A stretch of 64,000 bases of DNA from Izhakiella australiensis (GTDB taxonomy: Bacteria > Pseudomonadota > Gammaproteobacteria > Enterobacterales > Enterobacteriaceae): contig NZ_MRUL01000007.1 in the NCBI RefSeq assembly GCF_002006995.1, forward strand, positions 62,001 through 126,000. The letters are read 5' to 3'. A program made the translations under genes and the position numbers. Every line of letters starts with the position of its first letter. The first letter of the stretch is position 1. Of the stretch, positions 12,521 through 22,411 are shown one piece after another. Below the pieces are notes generated by a model that saw only the letters and a program-made list of their open reading frames with translations, was not told where the DNA came from and did no database searches.

Positions 12521-13939
12521 ATGACTAACATTATCGAAGTAGAAGACTTCACCAGGCACAGTGAAGAGAAACGAACCAGCGCGTTCCGGCATGAGGTGCA
12601 AACCTATCTGGAACGCCATCCTGAAACGCAATATGTTGATATTCTGCTTAATGATTTAAACGGTGTTTTTCGCGGTAAGCGCATTCCGGTTAGCGGCCTG
12701 AGCAAGCTGGATAAGGGCTGTTATTTTCCGGCCTCGGTATTTGCGATGGATATTCTCGGCAACACCGTTGAAGAAGCCGGCCTCGGACAGGCGCTCGGCG
12801 AGCCTGATAACATCTGCCTGCCCGTTGAAGGTTCTCTTGTTCCCTCGGCCTCCGATCCGCAACACCTGGCGCAATTGCTACTTACCATGCGCAATCAAGA
12901 TGGCACTCCCTTTGACGTTGAACCCCGGAATGTTCTGAATCACCTCTGGCAGCAGCTACGTAATCAGGGCCTTTTTCCGGTGGTAGCGGTAGAGCTGGAG
13001 TTCTATCTGGTCGATAAACAGCGGGATGCCGAGGGCTATATTCAGCCGCCGTGCGCGCCCGGCAGCGAAGAACGCAACATGCAGTGTCAGGTCTATTCCG
13101 TTGATAACCTCGACCACTTCGCTGAGGTTTTGCAGGATATCGACAGCCTGGCAAAACAACAGGGTATCCCGGCTGACGGCGCGCTGGCGGAAGCTTCCCC
13201 TGGCCAGTTTGAAATCAACCTGCACCATACCCGTAACGTACTGGCCGCCTGTGACCATGCTATTTTGCTAAAACGCCTGATTCGTCAGGTTGCCGAGAAG
13301 CACGGCATGAATGCCACTTTTATGGCCAAGCCCTACGAGGAATATGCCGGCAGTGGAATGCATATTCACCTCAGTATGCTGGATGCCAGCGATCGCAACC
13401 TGTTTGCCGATGATGAAGGTAACGACTCACCCTTGCTGGCCCGTTCGCTGGCGGGAATGCTTGATTTAATGCCTGCTTCTATGGCGCTGCTGGCGCCGAA
13501 TGTTAATGCTTACCGTCGCTTTGTTCCTGACTCGTTTGTGCCGCTACAGGCTTCATGGGGGCACAATAATCGTACCGTGGCGCTACGCATACCCTGTGGC
13601 GATCGGGACAACCATCGTGTGGAATACCGGGTCGCAGGCGCGGATGCTAACCCGTATCTGGTTATGTCAGCTCTGCTGGCCGGTATTCTGCATGGTGTGG
13701 AACAGCCGGCACTACCGCTGCCCGCCGAGGTGACCGGCAACGGCCATGAAGCTGAGGGGCTGGCGCTGCCCGTTCGTCAGAGCGATGCGCTGTGGGAGTT
13801 TGAGCAAAGCTATCCACTGCAAAAGCTGCTGGGAGAACGCTTTGGCTTTGTCTGGCACACCTGCAAGAATCACGAGCTTATGCACTTTGAACGCCTGATA
13901 ACCGCAACCGAAATCGACTGGATGCTGAAAAACGCCTGA
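12521..13939 (+). CDS. puuA: PuuA: glutamate-putrescine ligase
   Basis: A 472-residue enzyme of the glutamine synthetase superfamily that joins glutamate to putrescine with ATP, the entry step of the Puu pathway. The beta-grasp N-domain includes YVDILLNDLNGVFRGKRIPV; catalytic-domain signatures include VAVELEFYLV, PGQFEINLHH, KPYEEYAGSGMHIHLSM and NNRTVALRIP. ATG 12521 (MTNIIEV) is chosen over the GTG two codons earlier because it has GCAGG at a good distance and gives the E. coli length of 472. Confidence 0.94.
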   Translation: MTNIIEVEDFTRHSEEKRTSAFRHEVQTYLERHPETQYVDILLNDLNGVFRGKRIPVSGLSKLDKGCYFPASVFAMDILGNTVEEAGLGQALGEPDNICLPVEGSLVPSASDPQHLAQLLLTMRNQDGTPFDVEPRNVLNHLWQQLRNQGLFPVVAVELEFYLVDKQRDAEGYIQPPCAPGSEERNMQCQVYSVDNLDHFAEVLQDIDSLAKQQGIPADGALAEASPGQFEINLHHTRNVLAACDHAILLKRLIRQVAEKHGMNATFMAKPYEEYAGSGMHIHLSMLDASDRNLFADDEGNDSPLLARSLAGMLDLMPASMALLAPNVNAYRRFVPDSFVPLQASWGHNNRTVALRIPCGDRDNHRVEYRVAGADANPYLVMSALLAGILHGVEQPALPLPAEVTGNGHEAEGLALPVRQSDALWEFEQSYPLQKLLGERFGFVWHTCKNHELMHFERLITATEIDWMLKNA

Positions 13940-13989
13940 CGGAGCACCGGCCGCAGCGGCGGCCGGTGGTCAATTCCCGGAGACGCATC

Positions 13990-15288
13990 ATGAGCCAAAG
14001 TAATCAATCCTGGCAGCAACGCCGGGAAGCAGCAGTGACACCTGGCGTTAGCAACGCACTGCCAGTGTATATCGCCAAAGCGCGCAACGCCGAGCTGTGG
14101 GATGTGGAGGGCCGACGCTACATCGATTTCGCTTCTGGCATTGCGGTGGTGAATACCGGCCATAATCATCCAAAGGTTATCGCGGCCGTTCAGACGCAGC
14201 TTGAGCAGTTTACCCATCCCTGCTTTCAGGTGACGCCTTACGCAAGCTATATTGAACTGGCGGAAAAGCTCAATGCGCTGGTGCCGATTGCCGGGCCGAC
14301 TCAAACCTTGTTGATGTCTACCGGCGCCGAGGCAGTGGAGAACGCGATCAAAGTGGCGCGCATTGCCAGCGGGCGCCGGGCCGTCGTGGCTTTTCGCGGC
14401 GGCTTTCATGGCCGCACGCTGCTGGGGATGGCGCTAACCGGTAAAGTAACACCCTATAAAAAAGGCTACGGGCCGTTCCCGGCGGAAATTTATCATCTGC
14501 CGTATCCGGCTGATTATCTGGGGGTGAGCGAACAGCAGTCGCTGGATGCATTGCACACGTTGTTCGCTGCCGACGTGGCCGCCGATGAAGTCGCCGCGAT
14601 AATTATTGAACCGGTGCAGGGCGAAGGCGGATTTTATCCGGCGCCGGCAAGCTTTTTACGCGCGCTGCGTGCAATCTGCGACCAACACGGCATTGTGCTG
14701 ATCGCCGATGAAATTCAGAGCGGCTTCTGCCGCACCGGCAAAACGTTTGCCATCGAACATAGCGGTGTTGAGCCGGATATTATCACTATGGCGAAAAGCC
14801 TGGCCGGCGGCTTTCCGCTTTCAGCCGTGGTCGGGCGCAGCTCACTGATGAGCAAAGCGTTGCCGGGAGGCCTCGGTGGAACCTATGCCGGATCCCCGGT
14901 GGCTATCGCAGCTGCGCTGGCGGTTGTTGAGCTGATTGAAGAGGAAAAGCTTAATCAGCGCGCTTGTCAGCAGGGCGAATGGCTACGCGAGCGTTTGAGC
15001 GCGCTGGCGCAGGAGTATGATTGTATTGGTGAAATTCGCGGACCGGGTGCGATGCTGGCGATTGAACTGGTCGAGCGCGGAGACCGAAGCAAAGCTGCGC
15101 CGGAGCTAACGCAGCGTCTGGTGAAAGAGGCCGGGCGTCAGGGCCTGGTGCTGCTTGCCTGCGGCGTGCGCGCCAACGTTATCCGCTTTCTTATTCCCCT
15201 CACTGCCAGTGAACAAATTATCAACGAAGGCCTCAGCATATTGGCATCGAGCTTTAAAATGGTGCAAAATACGTCCCCGGCAAAATGA
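13990..15288 (+). CDS. puuE: PuuE: 4-aminobutyrate aminotransferase
   Basis: A 432-residue class III aminotransferase converting GABA plus 2-oxoglutarate to succinate semialdehyde and glutamate. Signatures are [15 protein letters not shown] (cofactor phosphate), [14 protein letters not shown], and [17 protein letters not shown] with the Schiff-base Lys near residue 269. It is 50 bases downstream of puuA on the same strand. The start at 13990 follows GGAGACGC and avoids an unsupported upstream extension. It could equally be a GabT; the puu context favours PuuE. It is followed by a terminator. Confidence 0.88.
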   Translation: MSQSNQSWQQRREAAVTPGVSNALPVYIAKARNAELWDVEGRRYIDFASGIAVVNTGHNHPKVIAAVQTQLEQFTHPCFQVTPYASYIELAEKLNALVPIAGPTQTLLMSTGAEAVENAIKVARIASGRRAVVAFRGGFHGRTLLGMALTGKVTPYKKGYGPFPAEIYHLPYPADYLGVSEQQSLDALHTLFAADVAADEVAAIIIEPVQGEGGFYPAPASFLRALRAICDQHGIVLIADEIQSGFCRTGKTFAIEHSGVEPDIITMAKSLAGGFPLSAVVGRSSLMSKALPGGLGGTYAGSPVAIAAALAVVELIEEEKLNQRACQQGEWLRERLSALAQEYDCIGEIRGPGAMLAIELVERGDRSKAAPELTQRLVKEAGRQGLVLLACGVRANVIRFLIPLTASEQIINEGLSILASSFKMVQNTSPAK

Positions 15289-15292
15289 CACT

Positions 15293-15326
15293 ATAACCGA
15301 CGCTTATCGCGCCGGTTATTTTTTTT
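15293..15326 (+). terminator. Rho-independent terminator after puuE
   Basis: ATAACCGACGC and GCGCCGGTTAT form an 11-bp stem with one mismatch around a TTATC loop, and eight T residues follow. It starts 5 bases after the puuE stop, so puuP is probably transcribed separately. Confidence 0.8.
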
Positions 15327-15619
15327 GCCTTCTCACTAGTCAATATTAACGAGGCCGGTCTGCGTACCGGATAGATAGTCACAGAAACACGTAAAGCGTG
15401 TGATGTTGAGGAAAAGAAAGATGGGGCAGTATATCCAACTGGTAGCCGTATTCGCCGCAGCGCGTTTGCGTCAGGGCTATGGCACGGCGAAGACAGGTTT
15501 CCTTCGCACCTCCCTTCACTTAAATGATGGCGTTAAAGCCGTCATTCCTTCGAGTTGCCCACGACGAAGTTTCTCTGCGCGTCAGCCCCTGATGGTTGCC
15601 GCTGCCGGGGGACTGCGCC
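15327..15619 (+). promoter_or_regulatory. puuP upstream region with a leader hairpin
   Basis: About 290 bases between the puuE terminator and puuP contain no convincing gene. A short ORF-like stretch from 15400 shows no family resemblance. One clear structure is a hairpin at 15523-15546 (AATGATGGC pairing with GCCGTCATT, one G-U pair, six-base loop). A promoter for puuP must lie here or further upstream, but I cannot fix its position. Confidence 0.4.
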
Positions 15620-16978
15620 ATGATGCATGACGTCAATACTGCGCCGCGCGCGCACCTGAAAAAAACGCTGACGCTGTTTCCGGTCGTCATGATGGGGCTG
15701 GCTTACATGCAGCCGATGACCCTGTTCGATACTTTCGGCATCGTTTCCGGCTTAACTGATGGTCACGTCGCCACGGCTTATGCCTTTGCGCTGATTGCGA
15801 TCCTGTTTACCGCGCTGAGCTACGGTAAGCTGGTGCGTCGTTTTCCTTCGGCTGGCTCTGCCTATACCTATGCGCAGAAGGCTATCAGCCCGCACGTTGG
15901 CTTTATGGTTGGCTGGTCGTCGCTGCTGGACTACTTGATCATGCCGATGATCAATATCCTGCTGGCTAAAATTTATTTTGAAGCGCTGGTGCCGGCGATA
16001 CCGTCGTGGATTTTCGTTGTGCTGCTGGTCACCTTTATGACCCTGTTCAACCTGCGCGGTATTAAAACCGTGGCTAATTTCAACAGCCTGATCGTTATTC
16101 TGCAGATTGCGGTCATGGCGGTGATTGTCGCGCTGGTCATTTATGGCGTTGCTCACGGTGAAGGCGCGGGGACGCTGGTAAGCAGCAGGCCCTTCTGGTC
16201 ACCGGGCGCTCATGTGGTGCCGATGATCACCGGCGCCACCATTCTGTGCTTTTCGTTTCTGGGCTTTGATGGCATCAGCTCGCTGTCTGAAGAAACCAAA
16301 AACGCAGAGCGCGTAATTCCGCGCGCCATCTTCCTGACGGCGCTAATAGGCGGCATTATCTTTATTTTTGTCTCCTACTTTTTGCAGCTCTATTTTCCGA
16401 ATATCTCTCGTTTTCAGCATCCGGACGCTTCGCAGCCGGAAATCATGCTCTACGTGGCGGGTAAAACCTTCCAGTGGTGCATTCTGATTTTCTCCTGCGT
16501 GACGGTGTTAGCTTCCGGCATGGCTGCCCATGCAGGCGTTTCCCGCCTGATGTACGTCATGGGGCGCGACGGCGTTTTTCCGGAGCGCTTTTTCGGCTTT
16601 ATCCATCCGAAATGGCACACCCCGACGTGGAACGTGCTGCTGGTTGGCGCAATTGCGCTCTCGGCGATTACCTTTGACCTGGTCACCGCAACAGCGCTGA
16701 TTAACTTCGGCGCGCTGGTGGCGTTTACCTTCGTCAACCTGTCGGTGATTTCACAGTTCTGGATCCGTGAAAAACGTAACCGGACGCTGAAAGATAATAT
16801 TAATTACCTGCTGTTGCCGATTCTGGGGGCGCTGACCGTCGGTGCGCTGTGGATTAATCTCGAAGAGAGCTCAATGGTTCTTGGCCTGGTCTGGGCTTCG
16901 GTGGGTATCGTCTATCTGGCGGTGGTAACCCGCAGCTTCCGTAATCCGGTGCCGCAGTATAGTGAAGAGGGGCTGTGA
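15620..16978 (+). CDS. puuP: PuuP: putrescine importer
   Basis: A 452-residue inner-membrane permease of the APC superfamily, with about 12 membrane segments, that takes up putrescine by proton symport. The N-terminal [64 protein letters not shown] and [20 protein letters not shown] agree closely with E. coli PuuP. ATG 15620 is preferred to the TTG at 15596 because GGGGGA precedes it. It is convergent with sbcB. Confidence 0.9.
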   Translation: MMHDVNTAPRAHLKKTLTLFPVVMMGLAYMQPMTLFDTFGIVSGLTDGHVATAYAFALIAILFTALSYGKLVRRFPSAGSAYTYAQKAISPHVGFMVGWSSLLDYLIMPMINILLAKIYFEALVPAIPSWIFVVLLVTFMTLFNLRGIKTVANFNSLIVILQIAVMAVIVALVIYGVAHGEGAGTLVSSRPFWSPGAHVVPMITGATILCFSFLGFDGISSLSEETKNAERVIPRAIFLTALIGGIIFIFVSYFLQLYFPNISRFQHPDASQPEIMLYVAGKTFQWCILIFSCVTVLASGMAAHAGVSRLMYVMGRDGVFPERFFGFIHPKWHTPTWNVLLVGAIALSAITFDLVTATALINFGALVAFTFVNLSVISQFWIREKRNRTLKDNINYLLLPILGALTVGALWINLEESSMVLGLVWASVGIVYLAVVTRSFRNPVPQYSEEGL

Positions 16979-16996
16979 CCCGCCCTGATAATAAAC

Positions 16997-17024
16997 AACG
17001 CGGGTCTGCTGGCCCGCGTTTTTT
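16997..17024. terminator. Bidirectional terminator between puuP and sbcB
   Basis: AACGCGGG and CCCGCGTT form an 8-bp perfect stem with an 8-base loop; a run of T follows on the plus strand. It sits 18 bases after the puuP stop and just outside the sbcB stop, so it probably serves puuP and possibly sbcB. Confidence 0.85.
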
Positions 17025-17025
17025 G

Positions 17026-18453
17026 TCAGGAGACCAGCTCTCTGGCGTATTCAAACAGCGCCTTCAACTGACTTATCTTCGCATTGTCCCCCTCATAGCG
17101 CGTCGCCAGCGCTTCCAGCTCCAGCAGAAATTGCTCTACGCGTTCAGGATTCAACGCTTCGCGCCGGTGCTGCAGCCAGCGCTGCTGCTCGCTATCGTCC
17201 AGGGTACCGGGAAAGTTACGCGCCCGATAGCGAAACAGCAGTTTTTCGATACGCTTATCATTAAAACTCAGCGCCAGCGCCGGCAGGTTTTCCGGCGCGC
17301 TGCGCTGGATAATTGTCATTGCGTTGCGGTCTGCATCGCTGAAAAAGCCATCGTAAAGCTGAGTGTCAACGTCATCCGCCGGCGTAAAAGGCGGGGCTTC
17401 GGCAAACAGAGCCACCACCTTTTCTCTGATTTCCGCATGCTGTAGCAACAGGCTGCGATTATCAAGGCAACGCTGGCTGTCAATGTTCAGGCGCTCAGCA
17501 TCCTGCTGGCGCAGAGTGCTGACGGGTGCCAGCACCGGACACTTATTAATATGTACCAGCTTAAGCGGCACCGGAGACTCACCTTCTGCCAGCTCGGTAC
17601 GCTTGGTATAAAGCCGTTCGCGCAACTGATCGGTGCTTAAAGACAGCAGGGGAGACATATCGCCGGCCAGGTCACAGGTGATAACCGCATTCCGGTTGTC
17701 CGGGTGCCAGGCCAGTGGAACAATCAGACTGGTGTTGCCGCGGCTGGCGCCAAACATGCCGGAAATATGCACCAGCGGTTTCATTTGAGGGATATCAATA
17801 AGCGTTGCCAGCTTCTGCTTGCCGCGATGGCTATAGAGATAATCAAATAATCGTGGCTGCTTTGCTTTTACCAGCTTAGCCATGGCGATAGTGGCATAAA
17901 CGTCAGACATCGCATCGTGGGCATTTTCATGTGCTACGCCGTTGGCTTTGGTCAGATGCTCAAGGCGAAAGCTGGGAAAACCGTCATCATTCTCCGGCCA
18001 GATAATGCCATCGGGACGCAGGGCGTAACAGGCGCGCATGATATCCAGGAGATCCCAGCGGCTGTTGCCGTTTTGCCAGCTCCAGGCGTAAGGATCAAAA
18101 AAGTTACGATAGCAGAGGTTACGCGTCACCTCATCGTCAAAACGGATATTGTTGTATCCGACAACGCAGGTCGCCGGCTGAGAGAAAAGCTGATGGATAC
18201 GTCGGGTAAATTCCGCTTCATTAACGCCGCGGGCGCTGGCCTGCTGCGGCGTAATGCCGGTAATCATCACCGCTTCCGGCTGCGGCAGGTAATCGTCTGC
18301 GGGTTTGCAGTAAAATACTTCCGGCTCGCCGATAATGTTGAAGTCGCTGTCGGTGCGCACGCCGGCAAACTGCGCCGGGCGGTCCAGTGCCGGGCTGGTG
18401 CCGAAGGTTTCGTAGTCGTGGAAGAGGAAACTGCTCGGAATTTCTTTGCTCAT
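17026..18453 (-). CDS. sbcB: SbcB: exodeoxyribonuclease I
   Basis: A 475-residue single-strand 3'-5' exonuclease, the E. coli length. Residues about 8-200 are the DEDD exonuclease domain: FLFHDYETFGTSPALDRPAQ (first Asp and Glu), VVGYNNIRFDDE (third acidic site) and AHDAMSDVYATIAMAKL (fourth). The SH3-like and C-terminal helical regions follow (about 202-475). It acts in recombination and mismatch repair with single-strand-binding protein. In E. coli sbcB is next to dacD; here they are 6.3 kb apart because of the inserted phage island. Confidence 0.95.
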   Translation of the reverse strand: MSKEIPSSFLFHDYETFGTSPALDRPAQFAGVRTDSDFNIIGEPEVFYCKPADDYLPQPEAVMITGITPQQASARGVNEAEFTRRIHQLFSQPATCVVGYNNIRFDDEVTRNLCYRNFFDPYAWSWQNGNSRWDLLDIMRACYALRPDGIIWPENDDGFPSFRLEHLTKANGVAHENAHDAMSDVYATIAMAKLVKAKQPRLFDYLYSHRGKQKLATLIDIPQMKPLVHISGMFGASRGNTSLIVPLAWHPDNRNAVITCDLAGDMSPLLSLSTDQLRERLYTKRTELAEGESPVPLKLVHINKCPVLAPVSTLRQQDAERLNIDSQRCLDNRSLLLQHAEIREKVVALFAEAPPFTPADDVDTQLYDGFFSDADRNAMTIIQRSAPENLPALALSFNDKRIEKLLFRYRARNFPGTLDDSEQQRWLQHRREALNPERVEQFLLELEALATRYEGDNAKISQLKALFEYARELVS

Positions 18454-18575
18454 GCGTGCTTAAGCCTGATAAGTTTTTCGTAAGTATATTGCTGTTTTAC
18501 AGATGTTAATTAACGCATCCCGCTACTATTTCTTACCTGTCAGAATCAGTACAAGGTGAGTACAAAATACTAACA

Positions 18576-18782
18576 ATGGCAATCCGCGATGCGAATCCCC
18601 GCGCCTTATATGGTAAACCATATACAGGGCCAACTGAAATAACCGATGTTAATGGGTTTAGTCTGCGGGAGAGGCTGCTGGGGGATATAAATGCTGGTGG
18701 GATGGGAAACCGCAGCGCGCCACACGGTAACGACGTTCGTTTGCCGCGGTATGGGTTGTTAAGGCGACGCACAGTCGCGTAA
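18576..18782 (+). pseudogene. Integrase N-terminal fragment (tyrosine recombinase arm-binding domain)
   Basis: The reading frame begins MAIRDANPRALYGKPYTGP and continues TEITDVNGFSLR, the pattern of the arm-site DNA-binding domain (DUF4102-like) of lambdoid/P4-type integrases, where a GxPYKLTDGNGLYL-type motif occurs. After about residue 32 the resemblance stops and no catalytic Arg-His-Arg-Tyr part is found in the following bases. I read it as the 5' stump of an integrase gene at the left edge of the phage island. The call rests on a short motif. Confidence 0.45.
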
Positions 18783-18841
18783 CGCGTTGCGCTCCGCTAC
18801 GGCGTGCGGGCCGGCAGGTAAAAGCCTACCGGCGATTAAGT

Positions 18842-20365
18842 TTAGCGTAGCGCAATCCTGTTATTGTAAACAAACAGCGTCCGATCGTGGAAAACCAGCA
18901 CTTCGTCTGGCCTGCCAAGCTGTGACCTGATTGCATCCAGGCGCTGATTCGCCACCGAATGAGGATCGTTATCCGCCACTGCGGCAATAGCGACGAACTG
19001 GCGTTGCGGTGCGGTATTGATAAAGGCTGGCTGTAACCAGGAAGCCATCGTTTGTCCGCGCACAGCATCAAAATTAATTTTATTATCAGTCGGATTGAAC
19101 CAAACCGAGGTAATGTGGATTTTACCGTTGGTAAACCAGTTGACGATATTGGCTTGTAGCCAATACTCGCTGTAGCCATAGCTAAGCTGATGCGACTGCA
19201 AAAAAGCAATGTATTCATCCGTGGGCTTTTGCTGATCGAGATAGGGTCGGGTTATCTGGTTGTATGAGCCGACGGATGAGGCTGCAAATAATAGCAAACA
19301 GAGGGCCAGCGGCCAGCGGCGTCGGATAATGAAGGCCAGCGTAGTAAGCATCACGCCGAATATGATGACGTTGATAAAAAAACGCGCTGAGTTACTGGCT
19401 GGTGCATCGTAGCTGATAATAAAAGAAGCGATAATGCCGGAAATTGAGAAGAAGCTACAAAGCGCGATGAATCTTGCCTGCAAGCCGTTTTTTAATGCGA
19501 TAACAAATCCGTAGGTCAGTACGCCCAGCCATAGCACCAGAGATAAGCCCTGTGCCAGGGCGTTATCAAAGAAAAACAGATTAAGGCTTTTACCCAGCAC
19601 ATGCCATGCCCAGCCGGCATTGGTCCACCACTGCTCCAGTGGCTGGATGGTAAAAGACTGCTTGGGCAGGCCGAACCAGCGCTGCGGCGCATGGGTAAAA
19701 GACATGATAAAGGTGATCAAAAATAGCAGCAGGTGGGTCTTTCGCACCTGTTTTTTCAAGGCTAAATAACTCAGCGTCAACAGCAGCGGTAAATAAAATG
19801 TGGCCAGAAACCAGGGGTCAGATGCCGAGGCGAAAAATGACAGCAGGCTATAGAGCAGGGCAATCCACAGCGCATTGCGCTGCAAATTGTAAAATGCCAG
19901 CGCCAGCGCCAGCACGCCGAAGAAGTTGGTCGAATAGTGGGAAAAGGGGTGGCCGGCAAAGCCTTGCGTTAGCACGAAGGCTGGCAGGCAGGTTAGCGTC
20001 AGTAATGCCAGTAATGATGCATAGCTTTTTTCCACCCGGTTTAGCATCCAGGTGGCGATTATCGCCGTTAAAGAAACAAACAGCGCCGTGGAGATAATGA
20101 GCGCTGGCATGCCGTCTGAGCCAGTTAATATAAAAAACAGGAAATTAATCGGATAAACGGTGAAGTACCAGTTATCTGCCGTAGGACACCAGTCATGAAA
20201 TACGCTGAAGCCTTCGCTAAGAAAGCCGCGCCAGACCAGCGGACTGTTAGCCACATCCGGTTCAATGGGGAAATAACGCCAGGTTAATAACACAGAAACC
20301 ACAACAGCCAGCAGCGCAAAACACCATCCCGCTATGCGCCTGGCGGAAAAAAATTCAGACATCAT
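18842..20365 (-). CDS. Multi-pass membrane glucosyltransferase-like protein (serotype-conversion type)
   Basis: A 507-residue integral membrane protein with roughly ten hydrophobic segments between residues 10 and 375 and a soluble C-terminal tail of about 130 residues. That is the GT-C-like layout of phage-encoded serotype-specific O-antigen glucosyltransferases (GtrC/GtrI type), which transfer glucose from undecaprenyl-phosphate-glucose in the periplasm. No sequence signature names the acceptor. The start overlaps the 3' end of gtrB by 11 bases (or 8 from the next ATG), so the two are an operon. Function is inferred from topology and linkage. Confidence 0.65.
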   Translation of the reverse strand: MMSEFFSARRIAGWCFALLAVVVSVLLTWRYFPIEPDVANSPLVWRGFLSEGFSVFHDWCPTADNWYFTVYPINFLFFILTGSDGMPALIISTALFVSLTAIIATWMLNRVEKSYASLLALLTLTCLPAFVLTQGFAGHPFSHYSTNFFGVLALALAFYNLQRNALWIALLYSLLSFFASASDPWFLATFYLPLLLTLSYLALKKQVRKTHLLLFLITFIMSFTHAPQRWFGLPKQSFTIQPLEQWWTNAGWAWHVLGKSLNLFFFDNALAQGLSLVLWLGVLTYGFVIALKNGLQARFIALCSFFSISGIIASFIISYDAPASNSARFFINVIIFGVMLTTLAFIIRRRWPLALCLLLFAASSVGSYNQITRPYLDQQKPTDEYIAFLQSHQLSYGYSEYWLQANIVNWFTNGKIHITSVWFNPTDNKINFDAVRGQTMASWLQPAFINTAPQRQFVAIAAVADNDPHSVANQRLDAIRSQLGRPDEVLVFHDRTLFVYNNRIALR

Positions 20366-21284
20366 GTCGCCCTTTGTTTTTTAAAAAATATAGCGGTCTT
20401 TTTTTTGTTTCAATATAAATGCGGCCGATATATTCACCCAGCACGCCGATGCCAATTAACTGCACGCCACCGAGAAAGAGTATCGATACTAATAAAGAGG
20501 GATAGCCGGCTACCGGGTTACCCCAGACAAGCTTATCTATAACCATCCACACGGCGTAAAAAAATGAGAGTAGCGCGACGGCGAAGCCGGCATAGGTCCA
20601 GACTCGCAGTGGCAAAGTCGAGAAAGAAGTAATACCTTCCAGCGCGAGATTCCACAGCTTCCAGCCATTAAATTTTGATACCCCGACGCTGCGTTCAGCC
20701 CGGGTGTATTCCACCACGTCGATATTACCGCCAACCCACGAAAAAACCCCTTTCATAAACAAATTACGCTCAGGCATGCGGCGGATGTTTTCTACCGTTT
20801 CCCGCGTCATTAGCCTGAAGTCGCCGACGTTTTCTTCAATTTTCGGGTGGCTTATCTTATTGTGCAGCTTATAAAACCAGTTAGCGCTTACGCGCTTAAA
20901 ATGGCTATCGCTGGAACGGTCGCTACGCTTAGCCAGAACAATGTCTGCGCCGCGCTGCCATTTGTCCACCAGCAGCGGAATAACGTCTATCGGATCCTGC
21001 AAATCGACATCAATTGGAATCATCGCATCGCCGCTGGCATTATCCAGACCGGCGAACAGTGCGGCTTCTTTACCAAAGTTGCGGGTAAAAGAGAGTGCCC
21101 GTACCAGCGGGTCTGACACGGCCAGCGCATCAATAATTGATTCGGTTGCATCGCGGCTTCCGTCATTAATAAAAACAATCTCAACGGTGTAAGATTTCAG
21201 GCTTGCCGCTTCCCGGACTGCTTTATAAAAAACCGGAACCGCTTGCTCCTCGTTGAAAACCGGCACGATAAGGGAAATATTCAT
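20355..21284 (-). CDS. gtrB: GtrB: bactoprenol glucosyltransferase
   Basis: A 309-residue GT2-family enzyme that loads glucose onto undecaprenyl phosphate. The glycosyltransferase domain (1-220) shows [60 protein letters not shown] (catalytic DxD region) and NVGDFRLM. Two membrane helices (about 230-252 and 264-290) follow, as in the GtrB/YfdH group. ATG 21284 with AGGAA upstream is used in place of the longer in-frame extension. gtrA, usually adjacent, is missing here. Confidence 0.88.
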   Translation of the reverse strand: MNISLIVPVFNEEQAVPVFYKAVREAASLKSYTVEIVFINDGSRDATESIIDALAVSDPLVRALSFTRNFGKEAALFAGLDNASGDAMIPIDVDLQDPIDVIPLLVDKWQRGADIVLAKRSDRSSDSHFKRVSANWFYKLHNKISHPKIEENVGDFRLMTRETVENIRRMPERNLFMKGVFSWVGGNIDVVEYTRAERSVGVSKFNGWKLWNLALEGITSFSTLPLRVWTYAGFAVALLSFFYAVWMVIDKLVWGNPVAGYPSLLVSILFLGGVQLIGIGVLGEYIGRIYIETKKRPLYFLKNKGRHDV

Positions 21285-21374
21285 TCGGTATTCCTGAGTC
21301 AACAAAGGCGGCACTTCATGAGGGTAATCAGAATGTTCTGTATTGTAGCATTTGCCCGGAGCGGGCAAAAGCTT

Positions 21375-21536
21375 TTAACTTTTATTGTCAGAACCTTTCC
21401 GCGAGTCGGTTGCCGTGGTTTCACCCGTCGCTTTTGCTACCCGCCATGAACAGCCGCTGATGGCTTCTGTGAGTTTACGATTCAGGCGTTTGCATCTTTC
21501 ACGGTAGCGCTGGGCACGACGTTCGCGGGCGTTCAT
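21375..21536 (-). CDS. Small basic protein of the phage island, unknown function
   Basis: A 53-residue ORF starting MNARERRAQRYRERCKRLNR and ending KGSDNKS, with GGAGAG about 6 bases before the ATG. The N-terminal half is strongly basic and probably helical, suggesting nucleic-acid binding, but no family is recognised. It lies between gtrB and the S24 repressor on the same strand, 90 bases before the gtrB start. An operator-like site lies just upstream of it. Good ribosome site and codon pattern support it as a real gene. Confidence 0.6.
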   Translation of the reverse strand: MNARERRAQRYRERCKRLNRKLTEAISGCSWRVAKATGETTATDSRKGSDNKS

Positions 21537-21583
21537 TCGACTCTCCTCATCAATAGCAAAATTATTGTTTGAGTTATAAATTT

Positions 21584-21598
21584 ATGCGTTATGCGCAA
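21584..21598. promoter_or_regulatory. Repressor operator-like site upstream of the small ORF/gtr operon
   Basis: ATGCGTTATGCGCAA differs at one base from ATGCGTAATGCGCAA found upstream of the neighbouring S24 repressor gene. It lies 48 bases upstream of the small basic ORF and could place that ORF and gtrB under the repressor. Confidence 0.45.
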
Positions 21599-21635
21599 AT
21601 TTATCAAGGCGAGGCGAAAATAATAATGCGTGGTG

Positions 21636-22328
21636 TTAACCGAGATGACGGTAATGCTGCGACTGGGCGCCAATTACCCGACCGAGTAGCTGTAGCGAAG
21701 GGATTTCCTGTTCGGAAATTATCCACTCTTTATAGCGCGTGTTATCGGAAAGTACGTAAAGGCTTGATTTCACCTGTTGCAGGCGTTTAACGAACAGATT
21801 GCCGTTAAAGCTGAAGATATAAATGCCGTCACCGTCAAAAGCATTAACCGAAATATCAATAAAAACCAGGTCGGCCGGCTCAAGCGTGGGCGCCATACTG
21901 TCGCCCTTAAGGTTAATCAGGCGGATGCTGTCTGCCGGCAGCGAGCCAAAAATCAGGCGCGCACGCTCTGGCTCAAGCTCAAGGGCGCGTATTAGCGCAA
22001 CCGTGTCATTTGCTGCATTAATCTCAGCGGCTGGCGTCGGTAAATCAAGCCGGTGGATGCGAAATATTTTACTCTCACTGCGTCCATTTGATGGGAGGAG
22101 GGGCGATTTTTTTTCTGCGGCGATCTCGGTTTCAGGTGCGGTAAAAAAAGTGGCGACGTCGGTTTCAAGCGCCGCTGCAATCTTTTGTAGCATCAGTTCG
22201 CTGTAACCCTGAACCCCGCGCTCGAGGCGCGACAAATTGCCCACGTCGCTTTCGGTACGCAGGGCCAGTTCGTGCAGCGTCATGCCTTGAGTCTTGCGCA
22301 GTTGTCTGATTCGTTCACCCGGTTTCAT
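21636..22328 (-). CDS. S24-family phage repressor (CI/LexA-like)
   Basis: A 230-residue repressor. Residues 1-65 are a helix-turn-helix (GERIRQLRKTQGMTLHELALRTESDVGNLSRLERG). Residues about 110-225 are the LexA/CI self-cleavage domain with the catalytic Ser in NLKGDSMAPTLEP (Ser144) and Lys in GNLFVKRLQ (Lys181). Such repressors keep prophage genes silent until RecA triggers autocleavage. The usual cleavage dipeptide (Ala-Gly) is not obvious. Palindromic sites upstream of its ATG suggest autoregulation. It is the best-preserved regulatory gene of the island. Confidence 0.87.
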   Translation of the reverse strand: MKPGERIRQLRKTQGMTLHELALRTESDVGNLSRLERGVQGYSELMLQKIAAALETDVATFFTAPETEIAAEKKSPLLPSNGRSESKIFRIHRLDLPTPAAEINAANDTVALIRALELEPERARLIFGSLPADSIRLINLKGDSMAPTLEPADLVFIDISVNAFDGDGIYIFSFNGNLFVKRLQQVKSSLYVLSDNTRYKEWIISEQEIPSLQLLGRVIGAQSQHYRHLG

Positions 22329-22348
22329 GTGGCCATTAAAATCTTTTT

Positions 22349-22411
22349 ATGCGTAATGCGCAATGTTCCTTGCGCAAATTATGCGTAACCACTAATATGC
22401 GTATAACGCAT
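22349..22411. promoter_or_regulatory. Operator cluster upstream of the S24 repressor
   Basis: Three related sites lie 20 to 85 bases upstream of the repressor start: ATGCGTAATGCGCAA (22349-22363), TTGCGCAAATTATGCGTAA (22370-22388) and the perfect palindrome ATGCGTATAACGCAT (22397-22411). Shared half-sites ATGCGT and TTGCGCA and the spacing resemble a lambdoid right operator. Confidence 0.7.

Noticed and set aside
15400..15630. A 76-codon open frame upstream of puuP.
   Set aside because: No ribosome site, no family resemblance, and it overlaps the puuP start; more likely leader sequence.
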